A DNA stretch of 64,000 nt. Source: Corella eumyota (taxonomy: Eukaryota > Chordata > Ascidiacea > Phlebobranchia > Corellidae). The position numbers and the translations under genes are program-made. The stretch lies in NCBI GenBank assembly GCA_963082875.1, contig OY720099.1, positions 8,432,001 to 8,496,000 of the forward strand, written 5' to 3'. The notes beneath the pieces are model-generated. The model searched no databases. It saw nothing but the letters and a program-made list of their open reading frames with translations, and was not told the origin of the DNA. Each line of letters opens with the position of its first letter. Positions within the stretch are counted from its first letter, which is position 1. Positions 44,768-60,010 of this stretch are shown here, in pieces.

Positions 44768-47059
44768 CACTGACAATAACAATATGTTTCGAAATCAAAG
44801 ATTTCGAACCATAATAATAAATACTAGATTTATTTGATAAATAAAATATGGTTCGAAATTATTTGATTCTTTTTTATAAATATAATTTATTTAGTAGGTT
44901 TATTAATTAAATTATAAATTTAAATATAAACTTTTGTATATTTAAACCTAATTTTAACAAGCGAACACGCACTTATTGATATTGTAATATAAAAGTAAAC
45001 TAAATTTAAAAGCAAAATACCGATCTTAATTTTTTAGTAATCAAACAAGTATTAAAATATAATAATAACAAAACAATTAAAACAAAAATTTTACACATTT
45101 TTTACTTATATTTTAACATTTTACTTAAATTTTCAACCAATATTTTTTACTTTAATGGACAGCGAAAAGGACGATTTTTGACGGCGACCAGAACGCTATT
45201 AAATTATTCAAGCGTTAAACTCACACTGATTCATTATTTTATAAAAAACAAAAATAATGATTAAACGATATTTAGCTAGAGTTAAATCTTCATTTTAAAT
45301 AGCAACATACAAAATAATAATACCAACAACATATTAAAATTTCAGCAAATTTAATCTTTAAATTTTAATAATAAAATATATTAATTAGTAATTAGTGATA
45401 ATTAAATGTCGTTAATAGGAGGTTTGCGATTCGTTGGGATAATAACAAACATACTAAAAATTCAGAACTTTTAGTTTTAAAGAACAAAAGTTATCGTCTT
45501 TCAAAATTCGTCAAATAAGAATAAAAACAATAATAACTAGATTTATTTGATAAATAAAATATGGTTCGAAATTGTTTGATTCTTTTTTATAAATATAATT
45601 TATTTAGTAGGTTTATTAATTAAATTATAAATTTAAATATGAACTTTTTTATATTTAAACCTAATTTTAACAAGCGAACACGCACTCATTGATATTGTAA
45701 TATAAAAGTAAACTAAATTTAAAAGCAAAATACCGATCTTAATTTTTTAGTAATCAAGTAAGTATTAAAATATACTAATAACAAAACAATTAAAACGAAA
45801 ATTTTACACATTGTTTACTTATATTTTAACATTTTACTTAAATTTTCAACCAATATTTTTTACTTTAATGGACAGCGAAAAAGACGATTTTTGACGGCGA
45901 CCAGAACGCTATTAAATTATTCAAGCGTTAAACTCACACTGATTCGTTATTTTATAAAAAAACTAAAATAATGATTAAATGATATTTAGCTAGAGTTAAA
46001 TCTTCATTTTAAATAGCAACATACAAAATAATAATACTAACAACATATTAAAATTTCAGCAAATTTAATCTTTAAATTTTAATAATAAAATATATTAATT
46101 AGTAATTAGTGACATTTAAATGTCGTTAATAGGAGGTTTGCGATTCGTTGGGATAATAACAAACATACTAAAAATTTAGAACTTTTAGTTTTAAAGAACA
46201 AAAGTTATCGTCTTTCAAAATTTGTCAAATAAGAATAAAAACAATAATAATAATAAATACTAGATTTATTTGATAAATAAAATATGGTTCGAAATTGTTT
46301 GATTCTTTTTTATAAATATAATTTATTTAGTAGGTTTATTAATTAAATTATAAATTTAAATATGAACTTTTTTATATTTAAACCTAATTTTAACAAGCGA
46401 ACACGCACTCATTGATATTGTAATATAAAAGTAAACTAAATTTAAAAGCAAAATACCGAGTTTAATTTTTTAGTAATCAAACAAGTATTAAAATATAATA
46501 ATAACAAAACAATTAAAACAAAAATTTTACACATTTTTTACTTATATTTTAACATTTTACTTAAATTTTCAACCAATATTTTTTACTTTAATGGACAGCG
46601 AAAAGGACGATTTTTGACGGCGACCAGAACGCTATTAAATTATTCAAGCGTTAAACTCACACTGATTCGTTATTTTATAAAAAAAAAAAAATAATGATTA
46701 AACGATATTTAGCTGGAGTTAAATCTTCATTTTAAATAGCAACATACAAAATAATAATACCAACAACATATTAAAATTTCAGCAAATTTAATCTTTAAAT
46801 TTTAATAATAAAATATATTAATTAGTAATTAGTGATAATTAAATGCCGTTAATAGGAGGTTTGCGATTCGTTGGGATAATAACAAACATACTAAAAATTC
46901 AGAACTTTTAGTTTTAAAGAACAAAAGTTATCGTCTTTCAAAATTCGTCAAATAAGAATAAAAACAATAATAATAATAATAATAATAAATATAATGACAA
47001 TAACAATATGTTTCGAAATCTAAGATTTCGAACCATAATAATAATAATAATAATAAATA
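39828..47059 (-). repeat. 7.23-kb higher-order repeat, copy 1 (C-D-E-A-H-B-G-I)
   Basis: Eight monomers: C 39828, D 40844, E about 41950, A 42732, H 43446, B 44824, G 45537, I 46260. Length 7,232. In monomer D this copy has a short form (AAAATTTTCGATTTC near 41846) shared with copy 3 but not copy 2. One of its five palindrome repeats ends CTATAAT instead of CCATAAT (40617). Confidence 0.85.
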
Positions 47060-47766
47060 CTAGATTTATTTGATAAATAAAATATGGTTCGAAATTGTTT
47101 GATTCTTTTTTATAAATATAATTTATTTAGTAGGTTTATTAATTAAATTATAAATTTAAATATGAATTTTTTTATATTTAAACCTAATTTTAACAAGCGA
47201 ACACGCACTCATTGATATTGTAATATGAAAGTAAACTAAATTTAAATGCAAAATACCAATCTTAATTTTTTAGTAATCAAACAAGTATTAAAATATAATA
47301 ATAACAAAACAATTAAAACAAAAATTTTACACATTTTTTACTTATATTTTAACATTTTACTTAAATTTTCAACCAATATTTTTTACTTTAATGGACAGCG
47401 AAAAGGACGATTTTTGACGGCGACCAGAACGCTATTAAATTATTCAAGCGTTAAACTCACACTGATTCATTATTTTATAAAAAAAACAAAAATAATGATT
47501 AAACGATATTTAGCTAGAGTTAAATCTTCATTTTAAATAGCAACATACAAAATAATAATACCAACAACATATTGAAATTTCAGCAAATTTAATCTTTAAA
47601 TTTTAATAATAAAATATATTAATTAGTAATTAGTGATAATTAAATGTCGTTAATAGGAGGTTTGCGATTCGTTGGGATAATAACAAACATACTAAAAATT
47701 TAGAACTTTTAGTTTTAAAGAACAAAAGTTATCGTCTTTCAAAATTTGTCAAATAAGAATAAAAAC

Positions 47767-47807
<41 letters not shown>

Positions 47808-50800
47808 TAATGACAATAACAATATGTTTCGAAATCTAAGATTTCGAACCATAATAAATACACTGACAATAACAATATGTTTCGAAATCTAAGATTTCGA
47901 ACCATAATAATAAATATAATGACAATAACAATATGTTTCGAAATCTAAGATTTCGAACCATAATAAATATAATGACAATAACAATATGTTTCGAAATCTA
48001 AGATTTCGAACCATAATGACAATAACAATATGTTTCGAAATCTAAGATTTCGAACCATAATAATAATAAATATAACTAGATTTATTCGATAAATAAAATA
48101 TGGTTCGAAATCGTCTGATTTTTTTTATAAATATAATTTATTTAGTAGGTTTATTAAATAAATTATAAATTTAAATATTAACTTTTTTTTAATTTAAACC
48201 TAATTTTAACAAACGAACACGCATTCATTGATATTGTAATATAAAAGTAAACTAAATTTAAAAGCAAAATACCGATCTTAATTTTTGGTAATCAAACGAG
48301 TATTAAAATATAATAATAACAAAACAATTAAAAAAAAATTTACACATTTTTTACTTATACTTTAACATTTTACTTAAATTTTCAACCAATATATTTTACT
48401 TTAATGGACAGCGAAAAGGACGATTTTTGACGGCGACCAGAACGCTATTAAATTATTCAAGCGTTAAACTCACACTGATTCGTTATTTTATAAAAAAAAA
48501 ATAATTACACCTTAACTAAGAATTTTACATATCTTTGATTTTTAATAAACAAACAAGCATTTATATATATTATACAAATAAAATTAATTTTTTAACCCAG
48601 TTTTATGTTGTTAATATCAAGATATACATTTTATTAAATTTTAAATTCCCAAAATTGATTTTTGATTTTTAATAAATAAACAAGCATTTAAATAAAATAA
48701 ACAAACAAAAATTATTTTTTAAACATGTATTTTAATTACTAATATCATAAAATACATTATATTAAATTTTAAATGCTTAATATCAAACTTTAATTTTCAA
48801 TAAACAAACAAGAATTTAAATATAATAAACAAACAAAAATTAAATTTTTAATCCATTTTCGAGTTATTAATATTATGATATATAACTGACCAAAATTTGA
48901 AAACTTAATAACGATCTCTAAATTTTAATAAACAAACACCTATTAATTACTAATTAATAATATTTAAATTATCAAAATAGGAGGATTGAAACACAATATG
49001 ATAATAAACAACATACTAAAATTTTAATCAAAGTTATTCAACATACTAAAATTTTAATCAAAGTTATACACAAAATCAAAAGTTATTCGATTTCAAAATT
49101 CGGATTAGTAAGAATAAAAATAAAAATAATAATAAATATACGGACAATAACAATATGTTTCGAAATCTAAGATTTCGAACCATAATAAAATATGGTTCAA
49201 AATTATTTGATTATTTTTAACATAAAATTTTATAAATAAAAAATATGTGCATAAACATTAACTAAGAATATTACATACTTTTGATTTTTAATTAACAAAC
49301 TAGCATTTAATATAACAAACAAACAAGAATTATTTTTTAATTATCTTCAAATTTTAAATATAATAAGATATAACCGACCAAAATTTAAAAACCTAATTAT
49401 CAATCTTTAAATTTGAATAAACAAACACCCATTAATTAGTAATTAGTGATGAAAATTTTAATTTTAATTTATTTTTGAGTTAGTAATATCATGATATACA
49501 ATTGACCAAGATTTAAAAAATTAATAACAACCCTTAAATTTTAATAAACAAACACCTATTAATTAGTAATTAGTGATAAAAATTAAAATTTTAATTCGTT
49601 TTTGAGTTACTAATATCATGATATACAATTGACCAAGATTTAAAAAGTTAATAACAACCTTTAAATTATAATAAATAAACACCTATTAATTAGTAATTAG
49701 TGATAAAAATAAAAATTTTAATTCATTTTTGAGTTACCAATATCATGATATACAATTGACCAAGATTTAAAAAATTAATAACAACCTTTAAATTTTAATA
49801 AATCAACACTTATTAATTAGTAATTAGTTATAATTAAATGTTGTAAATGGGAGAATGAAAACATAATCTGATAATAAACAACATACTAAAATTTCAGATT
49901 TTTAAATTCTAAGGAACTAATGATATCTTCTTTCAAAATTGGGACTAGAAAGAATAAAAATAATAACTAGATTTATTTGATAAATAAAATATGGTTCGAA
50001 ATTGTTTGATTCTTTTTTATAAATATAATTTATTTAGTAGGTTTATTAATTAAATTATAAATTTAAATATGAACTTTTTTATATTTAAACCTAATTTTAA
50101 CAAGCGAACACGCACTCATTGATATTGTAATATAAAAGTAAACTAAATTTAAAAGCAAAATACCGATCTTAATTTTTTAGTAAACAAACAAGTATTAAAA
50201 TATAATAATAACAAAACAATTAAAACAAAAATTTTACACATTTTTTACTTATATTTTAACATTTTACTTAAATTTTCAACCAATATTTTTTACTTTAATG
50301 GACAGCGAAAAGGACGATTTTTGACGGCGACCAGAACGCTATTAAATTATTCAAGCGTTAAACTCACACTGATTCAATATTTTATAAAAAAACAAAAATA
50401 ATGATTAAACGATATTTAGCTAGAGTTAAATCTTCATTTTAAATAGCAACATACAAAATAATAATACCAACAACATATTAAAATTTCAGAAAATTTAATC
50501 TTTAAATTTTAATAATAAAATATATTAATTAGTAATTAGTGATAATTAAATGTCGTGAATAGGAGGTTTGCGATTCGTTGGGATAATAACAAACATACTA
50601 AAAATTTAGAACTTTTAGTTTTAAAGAACAAAAGTTATCGTCTTTCAAAATTCGTCAAATAAGAATAAAAACAATAATAACTAGATTTATTTGATAAATA
50701 AAATATGGTTCGAAAATATTTGATTATTTTTAACATAAATTTTTATAAATAAAAAAAGACATGCATAAACATTAACTAAGAATATTACAAACCTTTGATT

Positions 50801-51970
50801 TTTAATAAACAAACAAGCATTTATATATATAATACAAACAAAAACTAATATTTAACCCAGTTTTAAGTTGGTGATATTAGGATATAAATTATAGTAAATT
50901 TTAAATTCTTAAAATTGATTTTTATTAAATAAACAAGCATTTAAATATGATAAATAAACGAAAATTATTTTTCTAATATGTTTTTTAATTACTTATATTA
51001 TAAAATACATCATACCAAATTTTTAATGCTTAATGTCGAACTTTAATTTTTAATGAACAAACCAGCATTTAAATATAAAAAACAAACAAGAATTATTTTT
51101 TAATTTTTTTTCGAATTATAAATATTATAAGATAAAACCGACCAAAATTTAAAAACCTAATAACAATCTTTAAATTTAAATAAACAAACACCTATTAATT
51201 AGTAATTAGTGACAAAAATTAAATTCGTTTTTGAGTTACTAATATCATGATATACAATTGACAAAAATTTAAAAATTAATAACAACCTTTAAATTTTAAT
51301 CACTAAACACCCATAATTTATTAATTGGTGATAAAAATTAAAATTTTAATTCATTTTTGAGTTACTAGTATCATAATATACAAATGGCCAAGATTGAAAA
51401 AATAATTAACAATTTTTAAATTTTATTAAATAAACATCTATTAATTAGTAATTAGCAATAAAAATTAAAATTTTAATTCATTTTTGAGTTACCAATATCA
51501 TGATATACAAATGGCCGAGATTTAAAAAATAAATAACAAACTTTAAATTTTATTAAATAAACACCTATTAATTAGTAATTAGTGATAAAATTCAAAATTT
51601 TAATTTATTTTTGAGTTACTGATATCATGATATACAATTGACCAAAATTTAAAAAATTAATAACAATCTTTAAATTTTAATAAATAAACACCTATTAATT
51701 AGTAATTAGTGATAAAAATTAAAATTTTATTTTATTTTTGAGTTAGTCATATCATAATATACAATTGACCAAAATTTAAAAAATTAATAACAATCTTTAA
51801 ATTTTAATAAACAAACACCTATTAATTAGTAATTAGTGATAATTAAATGTCGTAAATAGGAGGTTTGCGATTCGTTGGGATAATAACAAACATACTAAAA
51901 TTTTAGAACTTTTTGTTTTAAAGAACAAAAGTTATCGTCTTTCAAAATTCTGACTAGAAAGAATAAAAAC

Positions 51971-52002
<32 letters not shown>

Positions 52003-54294
52003 CACTGACAATAACAATATGTTTCGAAATCAAAGATTTCGAACCATAATAATAAATACTAGATTTATTTGATAAATAAAATATGGTTCGAAATTATTTG
52101 ATTCTTTTTTATAAATATAATTTATTTAGTAGGTTTATTAATTAAATTATAAATTTAAATATAAACTTTTGTATATTTAAACCTAATTTTAACAAGCGAA
52201 CACGCACTTATTGATATTGTAATATAAAAGTAAACTAAATTTAAAAGCAAAATACCGATCTTAATTTTTTAGTAATCAAACAAGTATTAAAATATAATAA
52301 TAACAAAACAATTAAAACAAAAATTTTACACATTTTTTACTTATATTTTAACATTTTACTTAAATTTTCAACCAATATTTTTTACTTTAATGGACAGCGA
52401 AAAGGACGATTTTTGACGGCGACCAGAACGCTATTAAATTATTCAAGCGTTAAACTCACACTGATTCATTATTTTATAAAAAACAAAAATAATGATTAAA
52501 CGATATTTAGCTAGAGTTAAATCTTCATTTTAAATAGCAACATACAAAATAATAATACCAACAACATATTAAAATTTCAGCAAATTTAATCTTTAAATTT
52601 TAATAATAAAATATATTAATTAGTAATTAGTGATAATTAAATGTCGTTAATAGGAGGTTTGCGATTCGTTGGGATAATAACAAACATACTAAAAATTCAG
52701 AACTTTTAGTTTTAAAGAACAAAAGTTATCGTCTTTCAAAATTCGTCAAATAAGAATAAAAACAATAATAACTAGATTTATTTGATAAATAAAATATGGT
52801 TCGAAATTGTTTGATTCTTTTTTATAAATATAATTTATTTAGTAGGTTTATTAATTAAATTATAAATTTAAATATGAACTTTTTTATATTTAAACCTAAT
52901 TTTAACAAGCGAACACGCACTCATTGATATTGTAATATAAAAGTAAACTAAATTTAAAAGCAAAATACCGATCTTAATTTTTTAGTAATCAAGTAAGTAT
53001 TAAAATATACTAATAACAAAACAATTAAAACGAAAATTTTACACATTGTTTACTTATATTTTAACATTTTACTTAAATTTTCAACCAATATTTTTTACTT
53101 TAATGGACAGCGAAAAAGACGATTTTTGACGGCGACCAGAACGCTATTAAATTATTCAAGCGTTAAACTCACACTGATTCGTTATTTTATAAAAAAACTA
53201 AAATAATGATTAAATGATATTTAGCTAGAGTTAAATCTTCATTTTAAATAGCAACATACAAAATAATAATACTAACAACATATTAAAATTTCAGCAAATT
53301 TAATCTTTAAATTTTAATAATAAAATATATTAATTAGTAATTAGTGACATTTAAATGTCGTTAATAGGAGGTTTGCGATTCGTTGGGATAATAACAAACA
53401 TACTAAAAATTTAGAACTTTTAGTTTTAAAGAACAAAAGTTATCGTCTTTCAAAATTTGTCAAATAAGAATAAAAACAATAATAATAATAAATACTAGAT
53501 TTATTTGATAAATAAAATATGGTTCGAAATTGTTTGATTCTTTTTTATAAATATAATTTATTTAGTAGGTTTATTAATTAAATTATAAATTTAAATATGA
53601 ACTTTTTTATATTTAAACCTAATTTTAACAAGCGAACACGCACTCATTGATATTGTAATATAAAAGTAAACTAAATTTAAAAGCAAAATACCGAGTTTAA
53701 TTTTTTAGTAATCAAACAAGTATTAAAATATAATAATAACAAAACAATTAAAACAAAAATTTTACACATTTTTTACTTATATTTTAACATTTTACTTAAA
53801 TTTTCAACCAATATTTTTTACTTTAATGGACAGCGAAAAGGACGATTTTTGACGGCGACCAGAACGCTATTAAATTATTCAAGCGTTAAACTCACACTGA
53901 TTCGTTATTTTATAAAAAAAAAAAAATAATGATTAAACGATATTTAGCTGGAGTTAAATCTTCATTTTAAATAGCAACATACAAAATAATAATACCAACA
54001 ACATATTAAAATTTCAGCAAATTTAATCTTTAAATTTTAATAATAAAATATATTAATTAGTAATTAGTGATAATTAAATGCCGTTAATAGGAGGTTTGCG
54101 ATTCGTTGGGATAATAACAAACATACTAAAAATTCAGAACTTTTAGTTTTAAAGAACAAAAGTTATCGTCTTTCAAAATTCGTCAAATAAGAATAAAAAC
54201 AATAATAATAATAATAATAATAAATATAATGACAATAACAATATGTTTCGAAATCTAAGATTTCGAACCATAATAATAATAATAATAATAAATA
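47060..54294 (-). repeat. 7.23-kb higher-order repeat, copy 2
   Basis: Same eight monomers: C 47060, D 48076, E about 49184, A 49967, H 50681, B 52059, G 52772, I 53495. Length 7,235. Keeps the longer AAAAGTTATTCGATTTC form in D (near 49078), as in array 1. Nearly identical to its neighbours otherwise, so the expansion is recent. Confidence 0.85.
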
Positions 54295-55001
54295 CTAGAT
54301 TTATTTGATAAATAAAATATGGTTCGAAATTGTTTGATTCTTTTTTATAAATATAATTTATTTAGTAGGTTTATTAATTAAATTATAAATTTAAATATGA
54401 ATTTTTTTATATTTAAACCTAATTTTAACAAGCGAACACGCACTCATTGATATTGTAATATGAAAGTAAACTAAATTTAAATGCAAAATACCAATCTTAA
54501 TTTTTTAGTAATCAAACAAGTATTAAAATATAATAATAACAAAACAATTAAAACAAAAATTTTACACATTTTTTACTTATATTTTAACATTTTACTTAAA
54601 TTTTCAAACAATATTTTTTACTTTAATGGACAGCGAAAAGGACGATTTTTGACGGCGACCAGAACGCTATTAAATTATTCAAGCGTTAAACTCACACTGA
54701 TTCATTATTTTATAAAAAAAACAAAAATAATGATTAAACGATATTTAGCTAGAGTTAAATCTTCATTTTAAATAGCAACATACAAAATAATAATACCAAC
54801 AACATATTGAAATTTCAGCAAATTTAATCTTTAAATTTTAATAATAAAATATATTAATTAGTAATTAGTGATAATTAAATGTCGTTAATAGGAGGTTTGC
54901 GATTCGTTGGGATAATAACAAACATACTAAAAATTTAGAACTTTTAGTTTTAAAGAACAAAAGTTATCGTCTTTCAAAATTTGTCAAATAAGAATAAAAA
55001 C

Positions 55002-55042
<41 letters not shown>

Positions 55043-58000
55043 TAATGACAATAACAATATGTTTCGAAATCTAAGATTTCGAACCATAATAAATACACTG
55101 ACAATAACAATATGTTTCGAAATCTAAGATTTCGAACCATAATAATAAATATAATGACAATAACAATATGTTTCGAAATCTAAGATTTCGAACCATAATA
55201 AATATAATGACAATAACAATATGTTTCGAAATCTAAGATTTCGAACCATAATGACAATAACAATATGTTTCGAAATCTAAGATTTCGAACCATAATAATA
55301 ATAAATATAACTAGATTTATTCGATAAATAAAATATGGTTCGAAATCGTCTGATTTTTTTTATAAATATAATTTATTTAGTAGGTTTATTAAATAAATTA
55401 TAAATTTAAATATTAACTTTTTTTTAATTTAAACCTAATTTTAACAAACGAACACGCATTCATTGATATTGTAATATAAAAGTAAACTAAATTTAAAAGC
55501 AAAATACCGATCTTAATTTTTGGTAATCAAACGAGTATTAAAATATAATAATAACAAAACAATTAAAAAAAAATTTACACATTTTTTACTTATACTTTAA
55601 CATTTTACTTAAATTTTCAACCAATATATTTTACTTTAATGGACAGCGAAAAGGACGATTTTTGACGGCGACCAGAACGCTATTAAATTATTCAAGCGTT
55701 AAACTCACACTGATTCGTTATTTTATAAAAAAAAAATAATTACACCTTAACTAAGAATTTTACATATCTTTGATTTTTAATAAACAAACAAGCATTTATA
55801 TATATTATACAAATAAAATTAATTTTTTAACCCAGTTTTATGTTGTTAATATCAAGATATACATTTTATTAAATTTTAAATTCCCAAAATTGATTTTTGA
55901 TTTTTAATAAATAAACAAGCATTTAAATAAAATAAACAAACAAAAATTATTTTTTAAACATGTATTTTAATTACTAATATCATAAAATACATTATATTAA
56001 ATTTTAAATGCTTAATATCAAACTTTAATTTTCAATAAACAAACAAGAATTTAAATATAATAAACAAACAAAAATTAAATTTTTAATCCATTTTCGAGTT
56101 ATTAATATTATGATATATAACTGACCAAAATTTGAAAACTTAATAACGATCTCTAAATTTTAATAAACAAACACCTATTAATTACTAATTAATAATATTT
56201 AAATTATCAAAATAGGAGGATTGAAACACAATATGATAATAAACAACATACTAAAATTTTAATCAAAGTTATTCAACATACTAAAATTTTAATCAAAGTT
56301 ATACACAAAATCAAAATTTTCGATTTCAAAATTCGGATTAGTAAGAATAAAAATAAAAATAATAATAAATATACGGACAATAACAATATGTTTCGAAATC
56401 TAAGATTTCGAACCATAATAGAATATGGTTCAAAATTATTTGATTATTTTTAACATAAAATTTTATAAATAAAAAATATGTGCATAAACATTAACTAAGA
56501 ATATTACATACTTTTGATTTTTAATTAACAAACTAGCATTTAATATAACAAACAAACAAGAATTATTTTTTAATTATCTTCAAATTTTAAATATAATAAG
56601 ATATAACCGACCAAAATTTAAAAACCTAATTATCAATCTTTAAATTTGAATAAACAAACACCCATTAATTAGTAATTAGTGATGAAAATTTTAATTTTAA
56701 TTTATTTTTGAGTTAGTAATATCATGATATACAATTGACCAAGATTTAAAAAATTAATAACAACCCTTAAATTTTAATAAACAAACACCTATTAATTAGT
56801 AATTAGTGATAAAAATTAAAATTTTAATTCGTTTTTGAGTTACTAATATCATGATATACAATTGACCAAGATTTAAAAAGTTAATAACAACCTTTAAATT
56901 ATAATAAATAAACACCTATTAATTAGTAATTAGTGATAAAAATAAAAATTTTAATTCATTTTTGAGTTACCAATATCATGATATACAATTGACCAAGATT
57001 TAAAAAATTAATAACAACCTTTAAATTTTAATAAATCAACACTTATTAATTAGTAATTAGTTATAATTAAATGTTGTAAATGGGAGAATGAAAACATAAT
57101 CTGATAATAAACAACATACTAAAATTTCAGATTTTTAAATTCTAAGGAACTAATGATATCTTCTTTCAAAATTGGGACTAGAAAGAATAAAAATAATAAC
57201 TAGATTTATTTGATAAATAAAATATGGTTCGAAATTGTTTGATTCTTTTTTATAAATATAATTTATTTAGTAGGTTTATTAATTAAATTATAAATTTAAA
57301 TATGAACTTTTTTATATTTAAACCTAATTTTAACAAGCGAACACGCACTCATTGATATTGTAATATAAAAGTAAACTAAATTTAAAAGCAAAATACCGAT
57401 CTTAATTTTTTAGTAAACAAACAAGTATTAAAATATAATAATAACAAAACAATTAAAACAAAAATTTTACACATTTTTTACTTATATTTTAACATTTTAC
57501 TTAAATTTTCAACCAATATTTTTTACTTTAATGGACAGCGAAAAGGACGATTTTTGACGGCGACCAGAACGCTATTAAATTATTCAAGCGTTAAACTCAC
57601 ACTGATTCAATATTTTATAAAAAAACAAAAATAATGATTAAACGATATTTAGCTAGAGTTAAATCTTCATTTTAAATAGCAACATACAAAATAATAATAC
57701 CAACAACATATTAAAATTTCAGAAAATTTAATCTTTAAATTTTAATAATAAAATATATTAATTAGTAATTAGTGATAATTAAATGTCGTGAATAGGAGGT
57801 TTGCGATTCGTTGGGATAATAACAAACATACTAAAAATTTAGAACTTTTAGTTTTAAAGAACAAAAGTTATCGTCTTTCAAAATTCGTCAAATAAGAATA
57901 AAAACAATAATAACTAGATTTATTTGATAAATAAAATATGGTTCGAAAATATTTGATTATTTTTAACATAAATTTTTATAAATAAAAAAAGACATGCATA

Positions 58001-59203
58001 AACATTAACTAAGAATATTACAAACCTTTGATTTTTAATAAACAAACAAGCATTTATATATATAATACAAACAAAAACTAATATTTAACCCAGTTTTAAG
58101 TTGGTGATATTAGGATATAAATTATAGTAAATTTTAAATTCTTAAAATTGATTTTTATTAAATAAACAAGCATTTAAATATGATAAATAAACGAAAATTA
58201 TTTTTCTAATATGTTTTTTAATTACTTATATTATAAAATACATCATACCAAATTTTTAATGCTTAATGTCGAACTTTAATTTTTAATGAACAAACCAGCA
58301 TTTAAATATAAAAAACAAACAAGAATTATTTTTTAATTTTTTTTCGAATTATAAATATTATAAGATAAAACCGACCAAAATTTAAAAACCTAATAACAAT
58401 CTTTAAATTTAAATAAACAAACACCTATTAATTAGTAATTAGTGACAAAAATTAAATTCGTTTTTGAGTTACTAATATCATGATATACAATTGACAAAAA
58501 TTTAAAAATTAATAACAACCTTTAAATTTTAATCACTAAACACCCATAATTTATTAATTGGTGATAAAAATTAAAATTTTAATTCATTTTTGAGTTACTA
58601 GTATCATAATATACAAATGGCCAAGATTGAAAAAATAATTAACAATTTTTAAATTTTATTAAATAAACATCTATTAATTAGTAATTAGCAATAAAAATTA
58701 AAATTTTAATTCATTTTTGAGTTACCAATATCATGATATACAAATGGCCGAGATTTAAAAAATAAATAACAAACTTTAAATTTTATTAAATAAACACCTA
58801 TTAATTAGTAATTAGTGATAAAATTCAAAATTTTAATTTATTTTTGAGTTACTGATATCATGATATACAATTGACCAAAATTTAAAAAATTAATAACAAT
58901 CTTTAAATTTTAATAAATAAACACCTATTAATTAGTAATTAGTGATAAAAATTAAAATTTTATTTTATTTTTGAGTTAGTCATATCATAATATACAATTG
59001 ACCAAAATTTAAAAAATTAATAACAATCTTTAAATTTTAATAAACAAACACCTATTAATTAGTAATTAGTGATAATTAAATGTCGTAAATAGGAGGTTTG
59101 CGATTCGTTGGGATAATAACAAACATACTAAAATTTTAGAACTTTTTGTTTTAAAGAACAAAAGTTATCGTCTTTCAAAATTCTGACTAGAAAGAATAAA
59201 AAC

Positions 59204-59235
<32 letters not shown>

Positions 59236-60010
59236 CACTGACAATAACAATATGTTTCGAAATCAAAGATTTCGAACCATAATAATAAATACTAGATTTA
59301 TTTGATAAATAAAATATGGTTCGAAATTATTTGATTCTTTTTTATAAATATAATTTATTTAGTAGGTTTATTAATTAAATTATAAATTTAAATATAAACT
59401 TTTGTATATTTAAACCTAATTTTAACAAGCGAACACGCACTTATTGATATTGTAATATAAAAGTAAACTAAATTTAAAAGCAAAATACCGATCTTAATTT
59501 TTTAGTAATCAAACAAGTATTAAAATATAATAATAACAAAACAATTAAAACAAAAATTTTACACATTTTTTACTTATATTTTAACATTTTACTTAAATTT
59601 TCAACCAATATTTTTTACTTTAATGGACAGCGAAAAGGACGATTTTTGACGGCGACCAGAACGCTATTAAATTATTCAAGCGTTAAACTCACACTGATTC
59701 ATTATTTTATAAAAAACAAAAATAATGATTAAACGATATTTAGCTAGAGTTAAATCTTCATTTTAAATAGCAACATACAAAATAATAATACCAACAACAT
59801 ATTAAAATTTCAGCAAATTTAATCTTTAAATTTTAATAATAAAATATATTAATTAGTAATTAGTGATAATTAAATGTCGTTAATAGGAGGTTTGCGATTC
59901 GTTGGGATAATAACAAACATACTAAAAATTCAGAACTTTTAGTTTTAAAGAACAAAAGTTATCGTCTTTCAAAATTCGTCAAATAAGAATAAAAACAATA
60001 ATAATAATAA
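54295..60010 (-). repeat. 7.23-kb higher-order repeat, copy 3 (incomplete)
   Basis: C 54295, D 55311, E about 56419, A 57200, H 57914, B 59292, then the order changes: instead of G and I a different long monomer J starts at 60011. Private changes include GAATATGG near 56421 and CAAACAATATT near 54606. Confidence 0.85.
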
